DNA from: an uncultured Collinsella sp.
GTDB lineage: Bacteria > Actinomycetota > Coriobacteriia > Coriobacteriales > Coriobacteriaceae
NCBI GenBank assembly: GCA_958354105.1
Contig: CATWVA010000005.1
Span: 23,871-87,870, forward strand
Length of the DNA stretch: 64,000 nucleotides
Direction of reading: 5' to 3'
Part shown: one piece after another, positions 32,577 to 41,884 of the stretch
How positions within the stretch are numbered: the stretch's first letter is position 1
Layout: every line of letters starts with the position of its first letter
Translations under genes and position numbers: made by a program
The notes under the pieces: model-generated
The model's input: only the letters and a program-made list of their open reading frames with translations
What the model was told of the DNA's origin: nothing
The model's database searches: none

Positions 32577-33296
32577 CTACATGACCATAACGTAGCGCGA
32601 TCCCACGTAGTACTGCTTACCCATCAGGACCGGCTCGCCATTGGGTCCGATAAAGCCGGCGCGCAGGTTGAGCAGCGGATCGTGCGGAGCAATGCCCAGT
32701 TCAGCCGCCTGCTCGGCGTTGGCGCGAACGGCTTCGACCGTACGGTAACCAACCGAGACAATCGGCGTTCCGCCAACACGCTCGACCTCGGCAAAAATCG
32801 ACTTGTCCTCAAGATCGGCCGTCAACAGCTCACGGTAGGCGTCAAACGGCACAAAGATGTTCTCTTCAAAGATGGGCTCGCCGTCGGCAGTACGCACGCG
32901 CTTGATGTGCAGCAGCAGCGCATCCTTCTGCAGGCCAAAGAACTCCATCTCGTTTTGGCGCGCCGGCACAATCTGGCGATCGATTACGTGCGCACCGGCC
33001 TTCATGCCGTTGCCGGCACACAGCGCGGTAAACGTCTGCAGCGTCGAGGCGTGAAATTGGCGATTGATGTGCGGCGTGGAAACAAAGGTGCCACGGCCCT
33101 GCTGCTTAACCAGGTAGCCATCGGAGCACAGCTCCTCGACGGCGCGACGCACCGTAATTCGGCTCACCTCGTACTGCTCGGCTAGCTCGAGCTCGGACGG
33201 AATACGCTCCTTGGGTGCATAAACACCTTTCTCGATCGCATCCTTGATCTCGTCGTAAATCTGCTGGTAAAGCGGTGCATTTTTGGGTGCAGGCAT
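32577..33296 (-). CDS. GntR-family regulator with UTRA domain (module 4)
   Basis: This 239-residue protein has a winged helix (APLYQQIYDEIKDAIEKG, EVSRITVRRAVEEL, QQGRGTFV) and a UTRA domain from about residue 90. The ribosome site is weak. It is separated from the module 4 deglycase-PTS genes by YitT and HAD genes. The word TATAACGTCT occurs 42 bases before this gene (33339-33348) and also in front of the EIIAB gene (39357-39366), which links it to module 4. The deduced effector is a sugar-amine phosphate. Confidence 0.88.
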   Translation of the reverse strand: MPAPKNAPLYQQIYDEIKDAIEKGVYAPKERIPSELELAEQYEVSRITVRRAVEELCSDGYLVKQQGRGTFVSTPHINRQFHASTLQTFTALCAGNGMKAGAHVIDRQIVPARQNEMEFFGLQKDALLLHIKRVRTADGEPIFEENIFVPFDAYRELLTADLEDKSIFAEVERVGGTPIVSVGYRTVEAVRANAEQAAELGIAPHDPLLNLRAGFIGPNGEPVLMGKQYYVGSRYVMVM

Positions 33297-33338
33297 ATCT
33301 AATCACTCTTATCGAAATATTGAAATAACTAATACGTA

Positions 33339-33348
33339 TATAACGTCT
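33339..33348. promoter_or_regulatory. Shared operator word in front of the module 4 GntR gene
   Basis: TATAACGTCT lies within ATACGTATATAACGTCT. The same ten bases occur 28 bases before the EIIAB gene. Ten bases is short, so this is only suggestive. Confidence 0.4.
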
Positions 33349-33400
33349 AGTTTCATGTTACCTCATAATGATAAAACGATACACCGCATACAGCAAATCC

Positions 33401-34408
33401 TTACCTGCCGTCGTCCTGTTGCAGGCTGTCCTGATCGATGAGGCGCGCCTGCCTGCTGGCCATGCGCGCGGGCTTGTCGGGATCGGGCACGGCCGTGGGC
33501 ATGGGCTCGTCGACATGACCGCCCCACCAGCCGCCCACAAAGTTGAGCGTATGGAACACATTGATCACGGCGCCGGGATCAATGTCGCACACCAGCTTGA
33601 TAATGTCCTGGCTCTCGTAGGTCGAGACAACGGCATGCAGCAGGTACATCTTCTCGCGGCTGTATCCGCCAATGACCTCGGCACAGCTAATGCCATGCTG
33701 AAAATGGTCAACATAGGCGGTCATGACCTCGTCGGCCTTGCGCGTCGTGATCTGCAGCGTCACGCGATCGTAGCGACGATAGAAGCTGTCGATGGTCTTG
33801 GTCGAAATAAACTGGAACACGATGGAGTACGCCGCGTTGTCCCAGCCAAACATAAAGCCAAAGATCGCCAGGATAAAGCAGTTGAAACCAAAGATAACGC
33901 CCCAGATGGTCTTGCCCGTGTGGTTGGAAACCCACAGCGCGATAAAGTCGGTGCCGCCGGTGGATGCGCCGGACTTAAGCGCGATGGCAGCGCCCAGACC
34001 CGAGACCACGCCACCAAAAATGATGAGCATGATCTTGTCGCCCAAAAACGGCGCGAAGTGAAAGACGTTGAGGAACAGCGACGAGAGCATGACCTGCATC
34101 ATCGAGAAGATGACGAAGCGCTTGCTAATGCCGCTCCAGCACAGGAGCGCCACGGGGATGTTGAGCGCGAGCATGCCGAGCGAGATGTCGATGTGAACGC
34201 CGCCCAGCGAGGTAACACGATCGAGCAGGACCGCGACGCCGGTGAGGCCGCTCGGAAGCAGGTCGGCGGGTTGAATGAACGCCTGGATCAGGAATGTCTG
34301 GAGAACGGCGGAAATTGTGACCGCCACGGCGGTGATGGCGCGGCGGACGATGGTGAGGCGGCCGAGCACGAGCACGCGGTCCGTGAGCTGGTCGATGGCG
34401 TTCGCCAC
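33401..34408 (-). CDS. YitT-family membrane protein
   Basis: This 335-residue protein has about five or six membrane helices in residues 15-200 (ITAVAVTISAVLQTFLIQAF, NIPVALLCWSGI, IIFGGVVSGLGAAIA and others) and a C-terminal DUF2179 cytoplasmic domain (about 205-295, with VTLQITTRKADEVMTAYVD). This build is the YitT family, whose transport role is not settled. The start is GTG at 34408 with GGGAGCC upstream. It sits between the module 4 GntR and HAD genes without clear functional link. Confidence 0.85.
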   Translation of the reverse strand: MANAIDQLTDRVLVLGRLTIVRRAITAVAVTISAVLQTFLIQAFIQPADLLPSGLTGVAVLLDRVTSLGGVHIDISLGMLALNIPVALLCWSGISKRFVIFSMMQVMLSSLFLNVFHFAPFLGDKIMLIIFGGVVSGLGAAIALKSGASTGGTDFIALWVSNHTGKTIWGVIFGFNCFILAIFGFMFGWDNAAYSIVFQFISTKTIDSFYRRYDRVTLQITTRKADEVMTAYVDHFQHGISCAEVIGGYSREKMYLLHAVVSTYESQDIIKLVCDIDPGAVINVFHTLNFVGGWWGGHVDEPMPTAVPDPDKPARMASRQARLIDQDSLQQDDGR

Positions 34409-34544
34409 GTAGGCTCCCTTCGAAGGCAGATGTAGTTGTGGGGCATGTCGGCGATTGTAACATGGAGCGACAGAGGGCGCCTCAATTCACCCTCTCTCGA
34501 CAACCAAAACGAGCCAGCATCTCCCCAACCAAAGAGCCCAAAAT

Positions 34545-34667
34545 CTAAGTGAGTAGACTATTCGCGACCTGTCGAGCACACCCAAAACAGCCACCTCTGT
34601 GACCTGCAGTTTTACTAAGGCAGATTCGCTTTGTGCTCTGCCTGAGCCGAAAAGTCTACTCACTTAG
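34545..34667. repeat. Long-loop inverted repeat
   Basis: CTAAGTGAGTAGACT (34545-34559) and AGTCTACTCACTTAG (34653-34667) are perfect 15-base arms with 93 bases between. It is the main feature of the 353-base gap between YitT and the HAD gene. Its sequence is unrelated to the other long-loop repeats in the window. Confidence 0.65.
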
Positions 34668-34761
34668 TCCGAGTCGGAGCCAAACGGATCAAATCGAAGC
34701 CAAAATGAGCCGATCTGCCGCAAAAGACGCGTGAAACGATACTTCTCGTAGCGAATTGACG

Positions 34762-35391
34762 CTATAAAGCGGTCAGAATGTCGGCGAGGCTATCGATGAT
34801 GGCATCAGCGGCGGACTGATCCAGGTTGACGCCCTCGTGCGGGCGCAGCGCCAGGACGCGGGCGCCGGAGCGCTTGCCGGCCTCGATACCCAAAGGCGAG
34901 TCCTCGATAACCAGGCACTCGGCAGGCTCCATACCCAGCGCCTCCATGGCACGCAGGTAGATCTCGGGGTCGGGCTTAAACGCACTGCACTCGTGACCGC
35001 TGATGGTGTAATCCAGCACATCGGCGATACCGGCGATCTCCACCAGCTCGTCAATCAACTCACGATACGACGAGCTCGCGATGGCACACTTCACGCCGCG
35101 CTCGTGCAGCTCGCGCATCACCGGCTCCGTCTGCTCGTTGAGCAGCTCGGCATACGGAACGGGGTGGTCCGGGCTGTAGACCTGCTTGTACTCCACGCGC
35201 AGACGCTCGCGCAGCTCAATATCGTCGGGCACCAGCGCCTCCCAAATGGCAGGCTCGTTAGACCCCGAAAGATCGGGGATCTCGTCAAAGTGGAACCCCT
35301 TCTCCTCCATAAACGCCACGCGGCGACGGTTATAGAACCACTCGGTATCGACCAGCACGCCGTCCATATCAAACAGCACTGCCTTGATCAT
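34762..35391 (-). CDS. HAD-superfamily hydrolase, beta-phosphoglucomutase-like
   Basis: This 209-residue phosphatase or mutase begins MIKAVLFDMDGVLVDTEWFY: the catalytic DxD is Asp8 and Asp10. Motif II is CAIASSS near residue 105 and the metal-binding VIEDSPLGIEAG near 167. These belong to the subfamily IA, beta-phosphoglucomutase-like group, which acts on sugar phosphates. I use the ATG at 35391, six bases after GGGAGGAG; an ATG two codons upstream touches that site. It lies beside the module 4 deglycase and could act on its sugar phosphate product, which is inference. Confidence 0.85.
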   Translation of the reverse strand: MIKAVLFDMDGVLVDTEWFYNRRRVAFMEEKGFHFDEIPDLSGSNEPAIWEALVPDDIELRERLRVEYKQVYSPDHPVPYAELLNEQTEPVMRELHERGVKCAIASSSYRELIDELVEIAGIADVLDYTISGHECSAFKPDPEIYLRAMEALGMEPAECLVIEDSPLGIEAGKRSGARVLALRPHEGVNLDQSAADAIIDSLADILTAL

Positions 35392-35405
35392 ACGCATCTC
35401 CTCCC

Positions 35406-35440
35406 ACCTGCCAAAAAGGGACAGGTTTATTTTGGTAGGT
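35406..35440. repeat. REP-like palindrome upstream of the HAD gene
   Basis: ACCTGCCAAAA (35406-35416) and TTTTGGTAGGT (35430-35440) form a stem around AGGGACAGGTTTA. It is nearly the exact reverse complement of the palindrome at 23828-23864, including flanking bases. Confidence 0.6.
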
Positions 35441-35551
35441 TTTATCTGGGGTTTTGCGGCGCGACGGGCGCGCCCTCCCCAGAGCAAAAAAGGGGACGGG
35501 GCGCAAACCCCATCCCCTCTCAATCAACCCGTAAGGTCTACTTACTTGTGA

Positions 35552-36535
35552 TTAGTAGGAAAGCTTCCACATGTAGCGACGCATGGTCAGCGGGTGCTGA
35601 CGGGCCTCGGCGATCTGGTTGCCGTACTCGCGCATAACGGCGAGGTGCAGCAGCGGGTTGAAGTAGGTGACGACGCTCGCGGGCACGGCGTCGGCCAGGC
35701 CGTAGTCCTTGGAGTCGATCAGAGCGACCTTGGCGCCCATGCGCTTAAGGAAGGTGAGGGCGCGGGCGTCCATCGGACGGGTGGCACCATCGGACATGAA
35801 GAAGACGTAGGGCTTACCCTCGGTGGAAACCTCGAACGGGCCGTGGAAGTACTCGCCGGTGTTGTAGGCGGCGGCGTCGATCCACTGCATCTCGGTGAAC
35901 AGGAAGGCGGCGTGAGAATAAGCCATCTTCTCGGAGGCACCGGAGGCCATGAAGTAGATCATCTCGTCGTCCTTGAAGTCCTGGGCGAACTGCTTGGCGA
36001 GGCCCTTGGCGGACTGAGCGGCGTTCTCGCAGAGCTCGAAGACGTTGGTGAGGCCGGTGATCATGTCCTCGTAGTGGTCATAACCCTCGGTCTGCTGAAG
36101 GATCTCGACAGCAAGAGCGATGGCGTAGCCGGGCTTCTCGCACTTGGCAGCGTAGTTAGCGTGGAAGCCGTGAACGATGACGTGGTCGGCGTCGACGGTC
36201 AGAGCGGAGCCAGCCTTGTTGGTGAGGGAGACGACCGGGCAGTTGTGCTTCTTGGCGGTCTTGTTGGCCTCGACGGTCTCGGGCGTGGAGCCACCCAGGG
36301 AGCAGGTGATCACGAAGGTGTGCTCGTTGACCCAGGAAGGCGTGTCGTAGTTGAACTCGTTAGCGGTGAAGATCTGAACGTTCAGCTTGTCCGTGTTGTT
36401 GGCCAGGAAGTACTTGGCGGGGTAAAGGTCGGACATGGAAGCACCGCAGCCGACGAAAGCGACGCTGTGGATCTCGTGGTTGGACAGGACGTCAGCGACG
36501 ATCTGCTTAGGGAGGTTAAGGTCGATCTCGTACAT
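35552..36535 (-). CDS. SIS-domain deglycase of the FrlB/GfrF type (module 4)
   Basis: This 327-residue protein has the first SIS motif FVGCGAS (27-33), a second domain near residue 195, and Glu215 and His231 16 apart (TEMQW and EYFHGPF). It ends RRYMWKLSY. I chose the ATG at 36535, nine bases after AAAGGA; an ATG nine bases upstream touches that site. It follows EIID of the same module with hairpins between, so one transcript through EIIAB, EIIC, EIID and this gene is likely. It has the most complete PTS set of any module, with the only intact EIID. Confidence 0.88.
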   Translation of the reverse strand: MYEIDLNLPKQIVADVLSNHEIHSVAFVGCGASMSDLYPAKYFLANNTDKLNVQIFTANEFNYDTPSWVNEHTFVITCSLGGSTPETVEANKTAKKHNCPVVSLTNKAGSALTVDADHVIVHGFHANYAAKCEKPGYAIALAVEILQQTEGYDHYEDMITGLTNVFELCENAAQSAKGLAKQFAQDFKDDEMIYFMASGASEKMAYSHAAFLFTEMQWIDAAAYNTGEYFHGPFEVSTEGKPYVFFMSDGATRPMDARALTFLKRMGAKVALIDSKDYGLADAVPASVVTYFNPLLHLAVMREYGNQIAEARQHPLTMRRYMWKLSY

Positions 36536-36626
36536 CTGACACATTCCTTTCGATTTGTTGCGGCGTCACATTGCCGGACGCTCGCAGGGTTACCGTAGTT
36601 AGGACCGAGTCGCCGGCCCGTTGAGG

Positions 36627-36701
36627 ATGTGACAAAGGGACTATCCCTTTGTCACATGTTAGGGATGGAAGCCTGCCTGGGGTATGGGATGCCAGGCAGG
36701 C
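36627..36701. repeat. Two hairpins between EIID and the deglycase of module 4
   Basis: ATGTGACAAAGGGA (36627-36640) pairs perfectly with TCCCTTTGTCACAT (36644-36657) around CTA, a REP-like palindrome. GCCTGCCTGG (36671-36680) pairs with CCAGGCAGGC (36692-36701). On the minus strand neither has a good T run, so they are likely stability or attenuation elements inside the operon. Confidence 0.6.
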
Positions 36702-36726
36702 CCCCGGGGGAAGCGCTGGGTCGCGA

Positions 36727-37560
36727 CTAGGCCAGGATGCCGGCCGCGGAGAGGGCGATGCCGCCCACGATGGCGATCACGAGAAGCCAACCGGTGTTGA
36801 CGTTCTTCTTGATGAGCCAGTACATAAGGCCGGTGAGGCCAAGGGAGATCATCTGGGGCATCATGCCGTCCAGGATGTCCTGGATAACGACGGTGCCGTC
36901 AGCGAACTGCAGCGGGGTGGTGGCGCCGATCAGCGTAGCGATCATGCCGCCCACGGACATAAGACCCACGATGCCGCAGACATACATGAGCTTCTCCATG
37001 AGGTCGCCACCCTGGAGCTTGCTCAGGTACTCGTGGCCGCCCTGGTAGCCGATCTTGGCAGCGAACCACGTGATCAGCACGGAGGGCACGATGGAGATGA
37101 GCATGGCCAGGATCGGACCCATGATGGAGCCCTGCTGAGCCAGCTGAACGCCCAGGCCAAAGGCGATAACGCGGATGGTGCCCTGGAAGAAAGAGTCACC
37201 GATGCCGGAAAGCGGGCCCATGAGGGAGGTCTTGACCGCGTTAATCGAATCGGGATCGAAGTTCTCGGGATCCTTGGCGTACTCCTCCTCCATGGAGGCG
37301 GCGAGGCCTAGGACAAAAGCGCTCGTCTGCGGGGTGCAGTTGTAGAACGCCATGTGACGGTGGTAAGCCTCTTTCTTAGCAGCGAGCTGCTTGGGGTCGG
37401 ACTCGTCCGGATAGAGGCGATCGAGCGTGGGGACCATGCCGTAGAGGAAGCCCATGTTCATCTGACGCTCGTAGTTCCAAGAGGCCTGGATGGCCCAGGA
37501 GCGCCAGAAGAACTGGCTGACCTTCTTGTTCAGGGACACGTCCTTGATTGCGGTTGCCAT
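36727..37560 (-). CDS. PTS mannose-family EIID component (module 4)
   Basis: This 277-residue protein is the intact EIID of the window. It has the N-terminal stretch WAIQASWNYERQMNMGFLYG, the signature SLMGPLSGIGDSFFQGTIR near residue 127, and a complete C-terminal helix (GWLLVIAIVGGIALSAAGILA). AGGAGGA precedes the ATG at 37560. It lies 13 bases after EIIC. It forms the permease with EIIC. Its intact sequence is the yardstick for the damage seen in the two paralogues. Confidence 0.93.
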   Translation of the reverse strand: MATAIKDVSLNKKVSQFFWRSWAIQASWNYERQMNMGFLYGMVPTLDRLYPDESDPKQLAAKKEAYHRHMAFYNCTPQTSAFVLGLAASMEEEYAKDPENFDPDSINAVKTSLMGPLSGIGDSFFQGTIRVIAFGLGVQLAQQGSIMGPILAMLISIVPSVLITWFAAKIGYQGGHEYLSKLQGGDLMEKLMYVCGIVGLMSVGGMIATLIGATTPLQFADGTVVIQDILDGMMPQMISLGLTGLMYWLIKKNVNTGWLLVIAIVGGIALSAAGILA

Positions 37561-37573
37561 AGTGTGTTCCTCC

Positions 37574-38368
37574 TTAGTCTTCGTCGTCTTCGAGCGGATC
37601 GTAGTCGGAATCGACACCGGCGGCTGCATGGGAACCGTTGAACTTGAAGCCCATGAAGACGATAGCCAGGCACACACCGATCAGAGCGACCGCGATGACG
37701 GACAGGTTGAGGTAGGCGGCGAGCAGGAAACCGATGAACAGGAACGGGGTCATACCCTTCTTGATCATCATGGTGAGCAGCAGGGCCAGACCGTAGGCGG
37801 TCATGATCTTGGTCGAGACGTTCAGACCAACGGACAGCCACTCGGGAACCATGTTGACGATGGCTTGGACCAGGTCGGTACCGACAAAGACGGCCAGGAA
37901 GATCGGCAGGAAGTACATGATGGCGTACAGACCGGAGCCGGCGCAGATGTGCATGCGGTAGGCGGTCTTGAACTTGCCGTTATCAATCGCGCTATCGGCC
38001 ACATGGGTGAGGGCGGCGATGATGGAACGGAACACGATGCCGAGGAGCTGACCCAGGACGGCGACCGGGATGGCGATCGTCATGGCGGTCTCGGCGGAAG
38101 CATCGGTCAGGCACGCGAAGGCAGCTGCCACGATGCCGCCCAGGACCATATCGGGCGGAACGGCGGCGCCGACCTGCACCAGGCCCATGGATACGAGCTC
38201 GACGGCGGCACCGACGGCAAGGCCGGTGGGCACATCGCCCAGCAGCAGACCGACGAGCGTGGCGCCAACGAGGGGCTGCTCGAAGTTAAGACGGCCGAGC
38301 AGGCGGGAGTCCCACATGCAGAACACGCCGACGAGGCCGACGAGCACCGCACTGATGAACGTATTCAT
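37574..38368 (-). CDS. PTS mannose-family EIIC component (module 4)
   Basis: This 264-residue membrane protein is the EIIC channel subunit: LGRLNFEQPLVGATLVGLLLGD, GAAVPPDMVLGG and an acidic tail (DYDPLEDDED). AAAGGAGAAGGGT precedes the ATG. It sits between EIIAB and EIID in one operon. The N-terminus is unlike the other two EIIC proteins (NTFISAVLVGLVGVFCMWDS), so the sugar may differ. Confidence 0.93.
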   Translation of the reverse strand: MNTFISAVLVGLVGVFCMWDSRLLGRLNFEQPLVGATLVGLLLGDVPTGLAVGAAVELVSMGLVQVGAAVPPDMVLGGIVAAAFACLTDASAETAMTIAIPVAVLGQLLGIVFRSIIAALTHVADSAIDNGKFKTAYRMHICAGSGLYAIMYFLPIFLAVFVGTDLVQAIVNMVPEWLSVGLNVSTKIMTAYGLALLLTMMIKKGMTPFLFIGFLLAAYLNLSVIAVALIGVCLAIVFMGFKFNGSHAAAGVDSDYDPLEDDED

Positions 38369-38404
38369 ACCCTTCTCCTTTCAGTCAGGCAAAAGCCTGG
38401 TTGA

Positions 38405-39328
38405 TTACAGCTTGGCGTCGATGTCGACGCTCTGATACGTGGGGGTCTGCTGGACGTAGAGCTTGATGCCCATGTCGAGCAGCTGGTTGACGTCGGCCTT
38501 CTGGGTGGCGTCGAAGAAGACGGAGCTGTCCTTGCCGCCGACCTGATCGGCACCGTCGTGGTTGGCGGTGGCGCCCAGGTTGATGGCGTCGAGCTTGTAA
38601 CCCTGGCAGAACTGCAGCATCTCGGCCGTGTTGCCAAAGACGAACATGACGCGCTCGCCGAGGGTGTTGAGCTTGTCCATCTTGGCGAGGGCACGCTCGA
38701 CGGTGAAGACGTTCAGGCGCACGCCCTGGGGCTTGGCCAGCTTAAGAGCGCCCTTCTTGATGTCATCGTTGGCGGCAGCGTTGTCGACGACGATGATGCG
38801 CTCGGCCTGAACCTTGGTGGTCCAGGTAAAGACGACCTGACCGTGCAGCAGACGGTAGTCAAGACGCGCGAGGACGATCTTGGCGGGACCGGAGCTGTGA
38901 CGGGGCGCCTTAGCCTTCTTGGCGGGAGCCGCGGCAGCCTCGACCGGTGCGTTGGGGTTGGTCAGACCGGCGCGGGCCTCGTTGATGAGGGCCGCGAGCT
39001 CGGCACCCTTGACGGGGGCGGGGCTCATAGCGAGCGTCAGTGCCAGCGGAATGTTGAAACCGCTGATCACCGTGAATGCCGCACCGTTGCGGGAAAGCTC
39101 GACCATGCTGTTGTTGACCGAGCTGCCGAGCATATCGGTCAGCACATAGACGGTGTCGTCCGCGTTGAACGTGGCGATCATGGCGTCCACCTTGTTGGTG
39201 ATGGGCTCCTTGTCGTCACGAGCAAGCGACACGACGTGGACGTTCGACACGTCACCGAGAACCATCTCGAGCGTGTCTTTGGCGCCTGCGGCCAGGCCGC
39301 CATGAGATGCGAGAATGATCTGATTCAT
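38405..39328 (-). CDS. PTS mannose-family EIIAB fusion (module 4)
   Basis: This 307-residue protein joins an EIIA domain (about 1-125, phospho-acceptor His9 in ILASHGGLAAG) to an EIIB domain (about 150-307, His162 in LDYRLLHGQV) through an Ala-, Pro- and Lys-rich linker (residues ~126-150). The layout matches ManX-type EIIAB proteins. AAAAGGAGGAGG precedes the ATG. It begins the module 4 operon. It could also phosphorylate EIIB of module 1, which has no EIIA of its own. Confidence 0.94.
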   Translation of the reverse strand: MNQIILASHGGLAAGAKDTLEMVLGDVSNVHVVSLARDDKEPITNKVDAMIATFNADDTVYVLTDMLGSSVNNSMVELSRNGAAFTVISGFNIPLALTLAMSPAPVKGAELAALINEARAGLTNPNAPVEAAAAPAKKAKAPRHSSGPAKIVLARLDYRLLHGQVVFTWTTKVQAERIIVVDNAAANDDIKKGALKLAKPQGVRLNVFTVERALAKMDKLNTLGERVMFVFGNTAEMLQFCQGYKLDAINLGATANHDGADQVGGKDSSVFFDATQKADVNQLLDMGIKLYVQQTPTYQSVDIDAKL

Positions 39329-39356
39329 CTTGCCTCCTCCTTTTCGTTATGGTCAT

Positions 39357-39366
39357 TATAACGTCT
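39357..39366. promoter_or_regulatory. Shared operator word in front of the module 4 EIIAB gene
   Basis: TATAACGTCT followed by TATACGTTG lies 28 bases before EIIAB. The ten-base word is identical to one in front of the GntR gene at 32577-33296. TATTA-like and TTGC words nearby could be the promoter. Confidence 0.4.
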
Positions 39367-39511
39367 TATACGTTGCGGATATTGCTAATTAGTATAAAGA
39401 CCGTTCGCGGGTGAAAATCGACCGTTGACGGGTTTAACGTACTTGAAACGTTGGGGCTGGGCAGGCCGGCACTGGCGGGATAACCCCAAGTCGGACCCTG
39501 CGCGCAATCCC

Positions 39512-40594
39512 CTATCGCACGAAGTACCAGGGGCTTTCCTGCACGGTGGGTTCCAGCGCGATGCCGGTGCGCTCCTTAAACAGATCCATGTCCTGCGTTT
39601 TCTCCGTCCACCACGCGTTGGGCTTAAAGGTCATGCTCTCAGCGACATGACCGACAAATACGCTGTTGCGCAGCTTGGAGAAGTCGGTGTTCATAATCAG
39701 GATGGACATGAGCACCAGCACAATACCCAGGACCTTGATCGCGCCGGCGGACTCGGCATAGACACCAATGCCCACCAGTACGGTGACGACCGTCTCGAAA
39801 GACATTACGACGGGAACTTTCGATGTCTCGAGCCCCATGGACAGACCCTGCATATATAAGATGTAAGCCACGGCTGTGGGGATGAGTCCAAAGCCAAGGA
39901 ACAGCAGCAGCAGCTGTGGCGACATTGCCGCGGCGACATCCGGCCACGGAGCCGCGATAGCCGCCATAACCGCACCGCCAAAAACAAGGCCCCAAAACGT
40001 GACAGCCAGCGGGTGGACCGTCTTGGTTGCTATCCGGCTAAACACCGCGAGCGACGCCCCACAAAAGCCTGCAATCACGCCCGACGTGACGCCCCAAACC
40101 GAAAAATGGAAACCGGAAAGGTCGCCATTAGTTACTGCAAGTACACAGCCCCCTATGTTAAAAGCGATGGCAACGAGCTTGTTGGGGGTCACGTCCTCGC
40201 GATAAAGCACGCGGCCGAGCACGACGCCAAACACCGGCGAGGTATAGAGCAGCACCGAGGCCGTGGACATGCCCACCTCGCCCATACACTCGTAATAGCA
40301 AGTGTTGGCGGCGGCCAAACCGACGATACCGACAAGCGCGCAGGAAACAAGCTCTTTAGGGCTTGCCTTGAACAGGGCCAGCGGACCCTGAGCCACGGTA
40401 GACCCCTCACCCGGACGGCAGCCCATAAACATCAGGACCGGCGCCAAGATAAGCGCTCCGACCAACAAGCGAAAGGCAGCCATACTCTGGGACGTAACGC
40501 CCATGGCCGAGATGCCGTTTACAAAGATTCCGATGCTGCCCCACATAAGCGCGGCGATCAGCACCAGCACATAGCCCAGATTGCTTTTCTTCAA
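39512..40594 (-). CDS. EamA/DMT-family transporter
   Basis: This 360-residue membrane protein has ten predicted helices with the two EamA halves (LGYVLVLIAALMWGSIGIFVN and GVTSGVIAGFCGASLAVFSRI). Family members export metabolites or amino acids. The true start is probably the TTG at 40594, five bases after GAGGAGG; a GTG 36 bases further upstream has no ribosome site. About 50 residues after the last helix (SKLRNSVFVGHVAESMTFKP to PWYFVR) extend the usual length. It lies beside module 5, but a transport link to amine release is only a guess. Confidence 0.82.
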   Translation of the reverse strand: MKKSNLGYVLVLIAALMWGSIGIFVNGISAMGVTSQSMAAFRLLVGALILAPVLMFMGCRPGEGSTVAQGPLALFKASPKELVSCALVGIVGLAAANTCYYECMGEVGMSTASVLLYTSPVFGVVLGRVLYREDVTPNKLVAIAFNIGGCVLAVTNGDLSGFHFSVWGVTSGVIAGFCGASLAVFSRIATKTVHPLAVTFWGLVFGGAVMAAIAAPWPDVAAAMSPQLLLLFLGFGLIPTAVAYILYMQGLSMGLETSKVPVVMSFETVVTVLVGIGVYAESAGAIKVLGIVLVLMSILIMNTDFSKLRNSVFVGHVAESMTFKPNAWWTEKTQDMDLFKERTGIALEPTVQESPWYFVR

Positions 40595-40750
40595 CGCAGC
40601 CTCCTCGGTATTGTTTCCAATATGTTTCACACTACGTTATAGTCGTTATATACATTTTTCAAGGCACAAATCGGCAAACGGGAAATCTCTTGAAACAAGG
40701 AGTGTCGCAGGTGCCGGCAGAAAGGGAACGTCCCCAAGTGCCGCTCTAGC

Positions 40751-40817
40751 AGTTGCGGTGAAATAGTTCTCAAACAGAGGCTTCACGCTCCCAAACAGGA
40801 ACTATTCCACCGCAACT
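40751..40817. repeat. Long-loop inverted repeat
   Basis: AGTTGCGGTGAAATAGTTC (40751-40769) pairs with GAACTATTCCACCGCAACT (40799-40817) with one mismatch and a 29-base loop. It lies in the 40595-40853 gap between the EamA gene start and the end of the deglycase gene. Confidence 0.65.
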
Positions 40818-40853
40818 CATGAGGGGTATTGGGCTGTTAGGCCGCTCTATCCC

Positions 40854-41846
40854 TTAGTAATCCAGCTTCCACATGTAACGGCGCGTCATGTAATCCTTGT
40901 GGGTGACGGCGGAGAGCGCACGCATGTAGACGTTGTTGAGGATCGGGGCAAAGATCAGGTGGTTGAAGTATTCGCTCACGCTGTCCTTGATGTCGTTGAG
41001 GCCAAGCTCCTTGGCGTCGAGCTGATAGACGCGATCGCCACCGTACTGGTTGACGAAACGGATGCCGCGCTCGTCGTTGCAGCGGCTGCGGCCGACGCTG
41101 ATGAGCTGGAACAGCGAGGTGCGCTTGTCCAGGATCTCGAAGGGGCCGTGGAAGAAGTCGCAGGTGTTGATGGTGCAGGAGTCGATCTGCAGCATCTCCT
41201 GCACATTGCAGATGCTAAAGACGTAGGCGGCACCAAAGAGCGGGCCCTGAGCCATGACGTTGATGCAGGGCTTGTCGGCGTTCTGCTCGGCCCACTTGGC
41301 AGCGAGCGGACGGGTGTACTCGACGGCCTTGCGATAGATGGGGTCGACCAGGTCGAAAGCGGCCATAGCGGTCTCGTACTCGGCATAGCCCTCGGTCTGC
41401 TGCGTGAGCTCCATGGCGATCATGGTCACGACGGCGGAGTTGGTACGGCCCATGCAGGACTCGTCAACGGCCAGGCTGTCATACTGGATCTTGTAGTCGC
41501 AGACCTCGGTGAGGCCGGACTCGTCAACATAGATGGCGATGGTGCTGGCGCCGTGGTCCTTGGCGACCTGGGCGGCGACGATGGTCTCCTTGGTGCCGCG
41601 CATGGACACGACGACGGCCAGGGTGTTCTCGTTGACGTAGGCCGGGGTGGCATGCACGAACTCGTTGCTGGTGTAACTGGAGCTCACGACCTGCGTGGCC
41701 TCGTGCTCCATAAAGTACTGGGCAGGATAGTTGCCGCCGTTGGATCCGCCGGCGCCAATCCACACGACGCGCTTGATGCCGCCCTTGTCTGCCTTGTCAG
41801 CCAAAACCTGGGAGACGACGTCCTTAACCTGTTCCTGAGTAGTCAT
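40854..41846 (-). CDS. SIS-domain deglycase of the FrlB/GfrF type (module 5)
   Basis: This 330-residue protein has the same plan: first SIS motif IGAGGS (30-35), Glu217 and His233 16 apart, and the end TRRYMWKLDY. It differs at several usually fixed sites: GAGGS for GCGGS, EMLQ in place of EMQW, and TCDFFHG where others have GE(F/Y)FHG. So it keeps the catalytic pair but may use another substrate. AAAGGC is a weak ribosome site. It is divergent from its own GntR regulator. No PTS gene is close. Confidence 0.83.
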   Translation of the reverse strand: MTTQEQVKDVVSQVLADKADKGGIKRVVWIGAGGSNGGNYPAQYFMEHEATQVVSSSYTSNEFVHATPAYVNENTLAVVVSMRGTKETIVAAQVAKDHGASTIAIYVDESGLTEVCDYKIQYDSLAVDESCMGRTNSAVVTMIAMELTQQTEGYAEYETAMAAFDLVDPIYRKAVEYTRPLAAKWAEQNADKPCINVMAQGPLFGAAYVFSICNVQEMLQIDSCTINTCDFFHGPFEILDKRTSLFQLISVGRSRCNDERGIRFVNQYGGDRVYQLDAKELGLNDIKDSVSEYFNHLIFAPILNNVYMRALSAVTHKDYMTRRYMWKLDY

Positions 41847-41884
41847 CGTGCATCAGCCTTTCTTCTCGTTTGATGCTCTCGATG

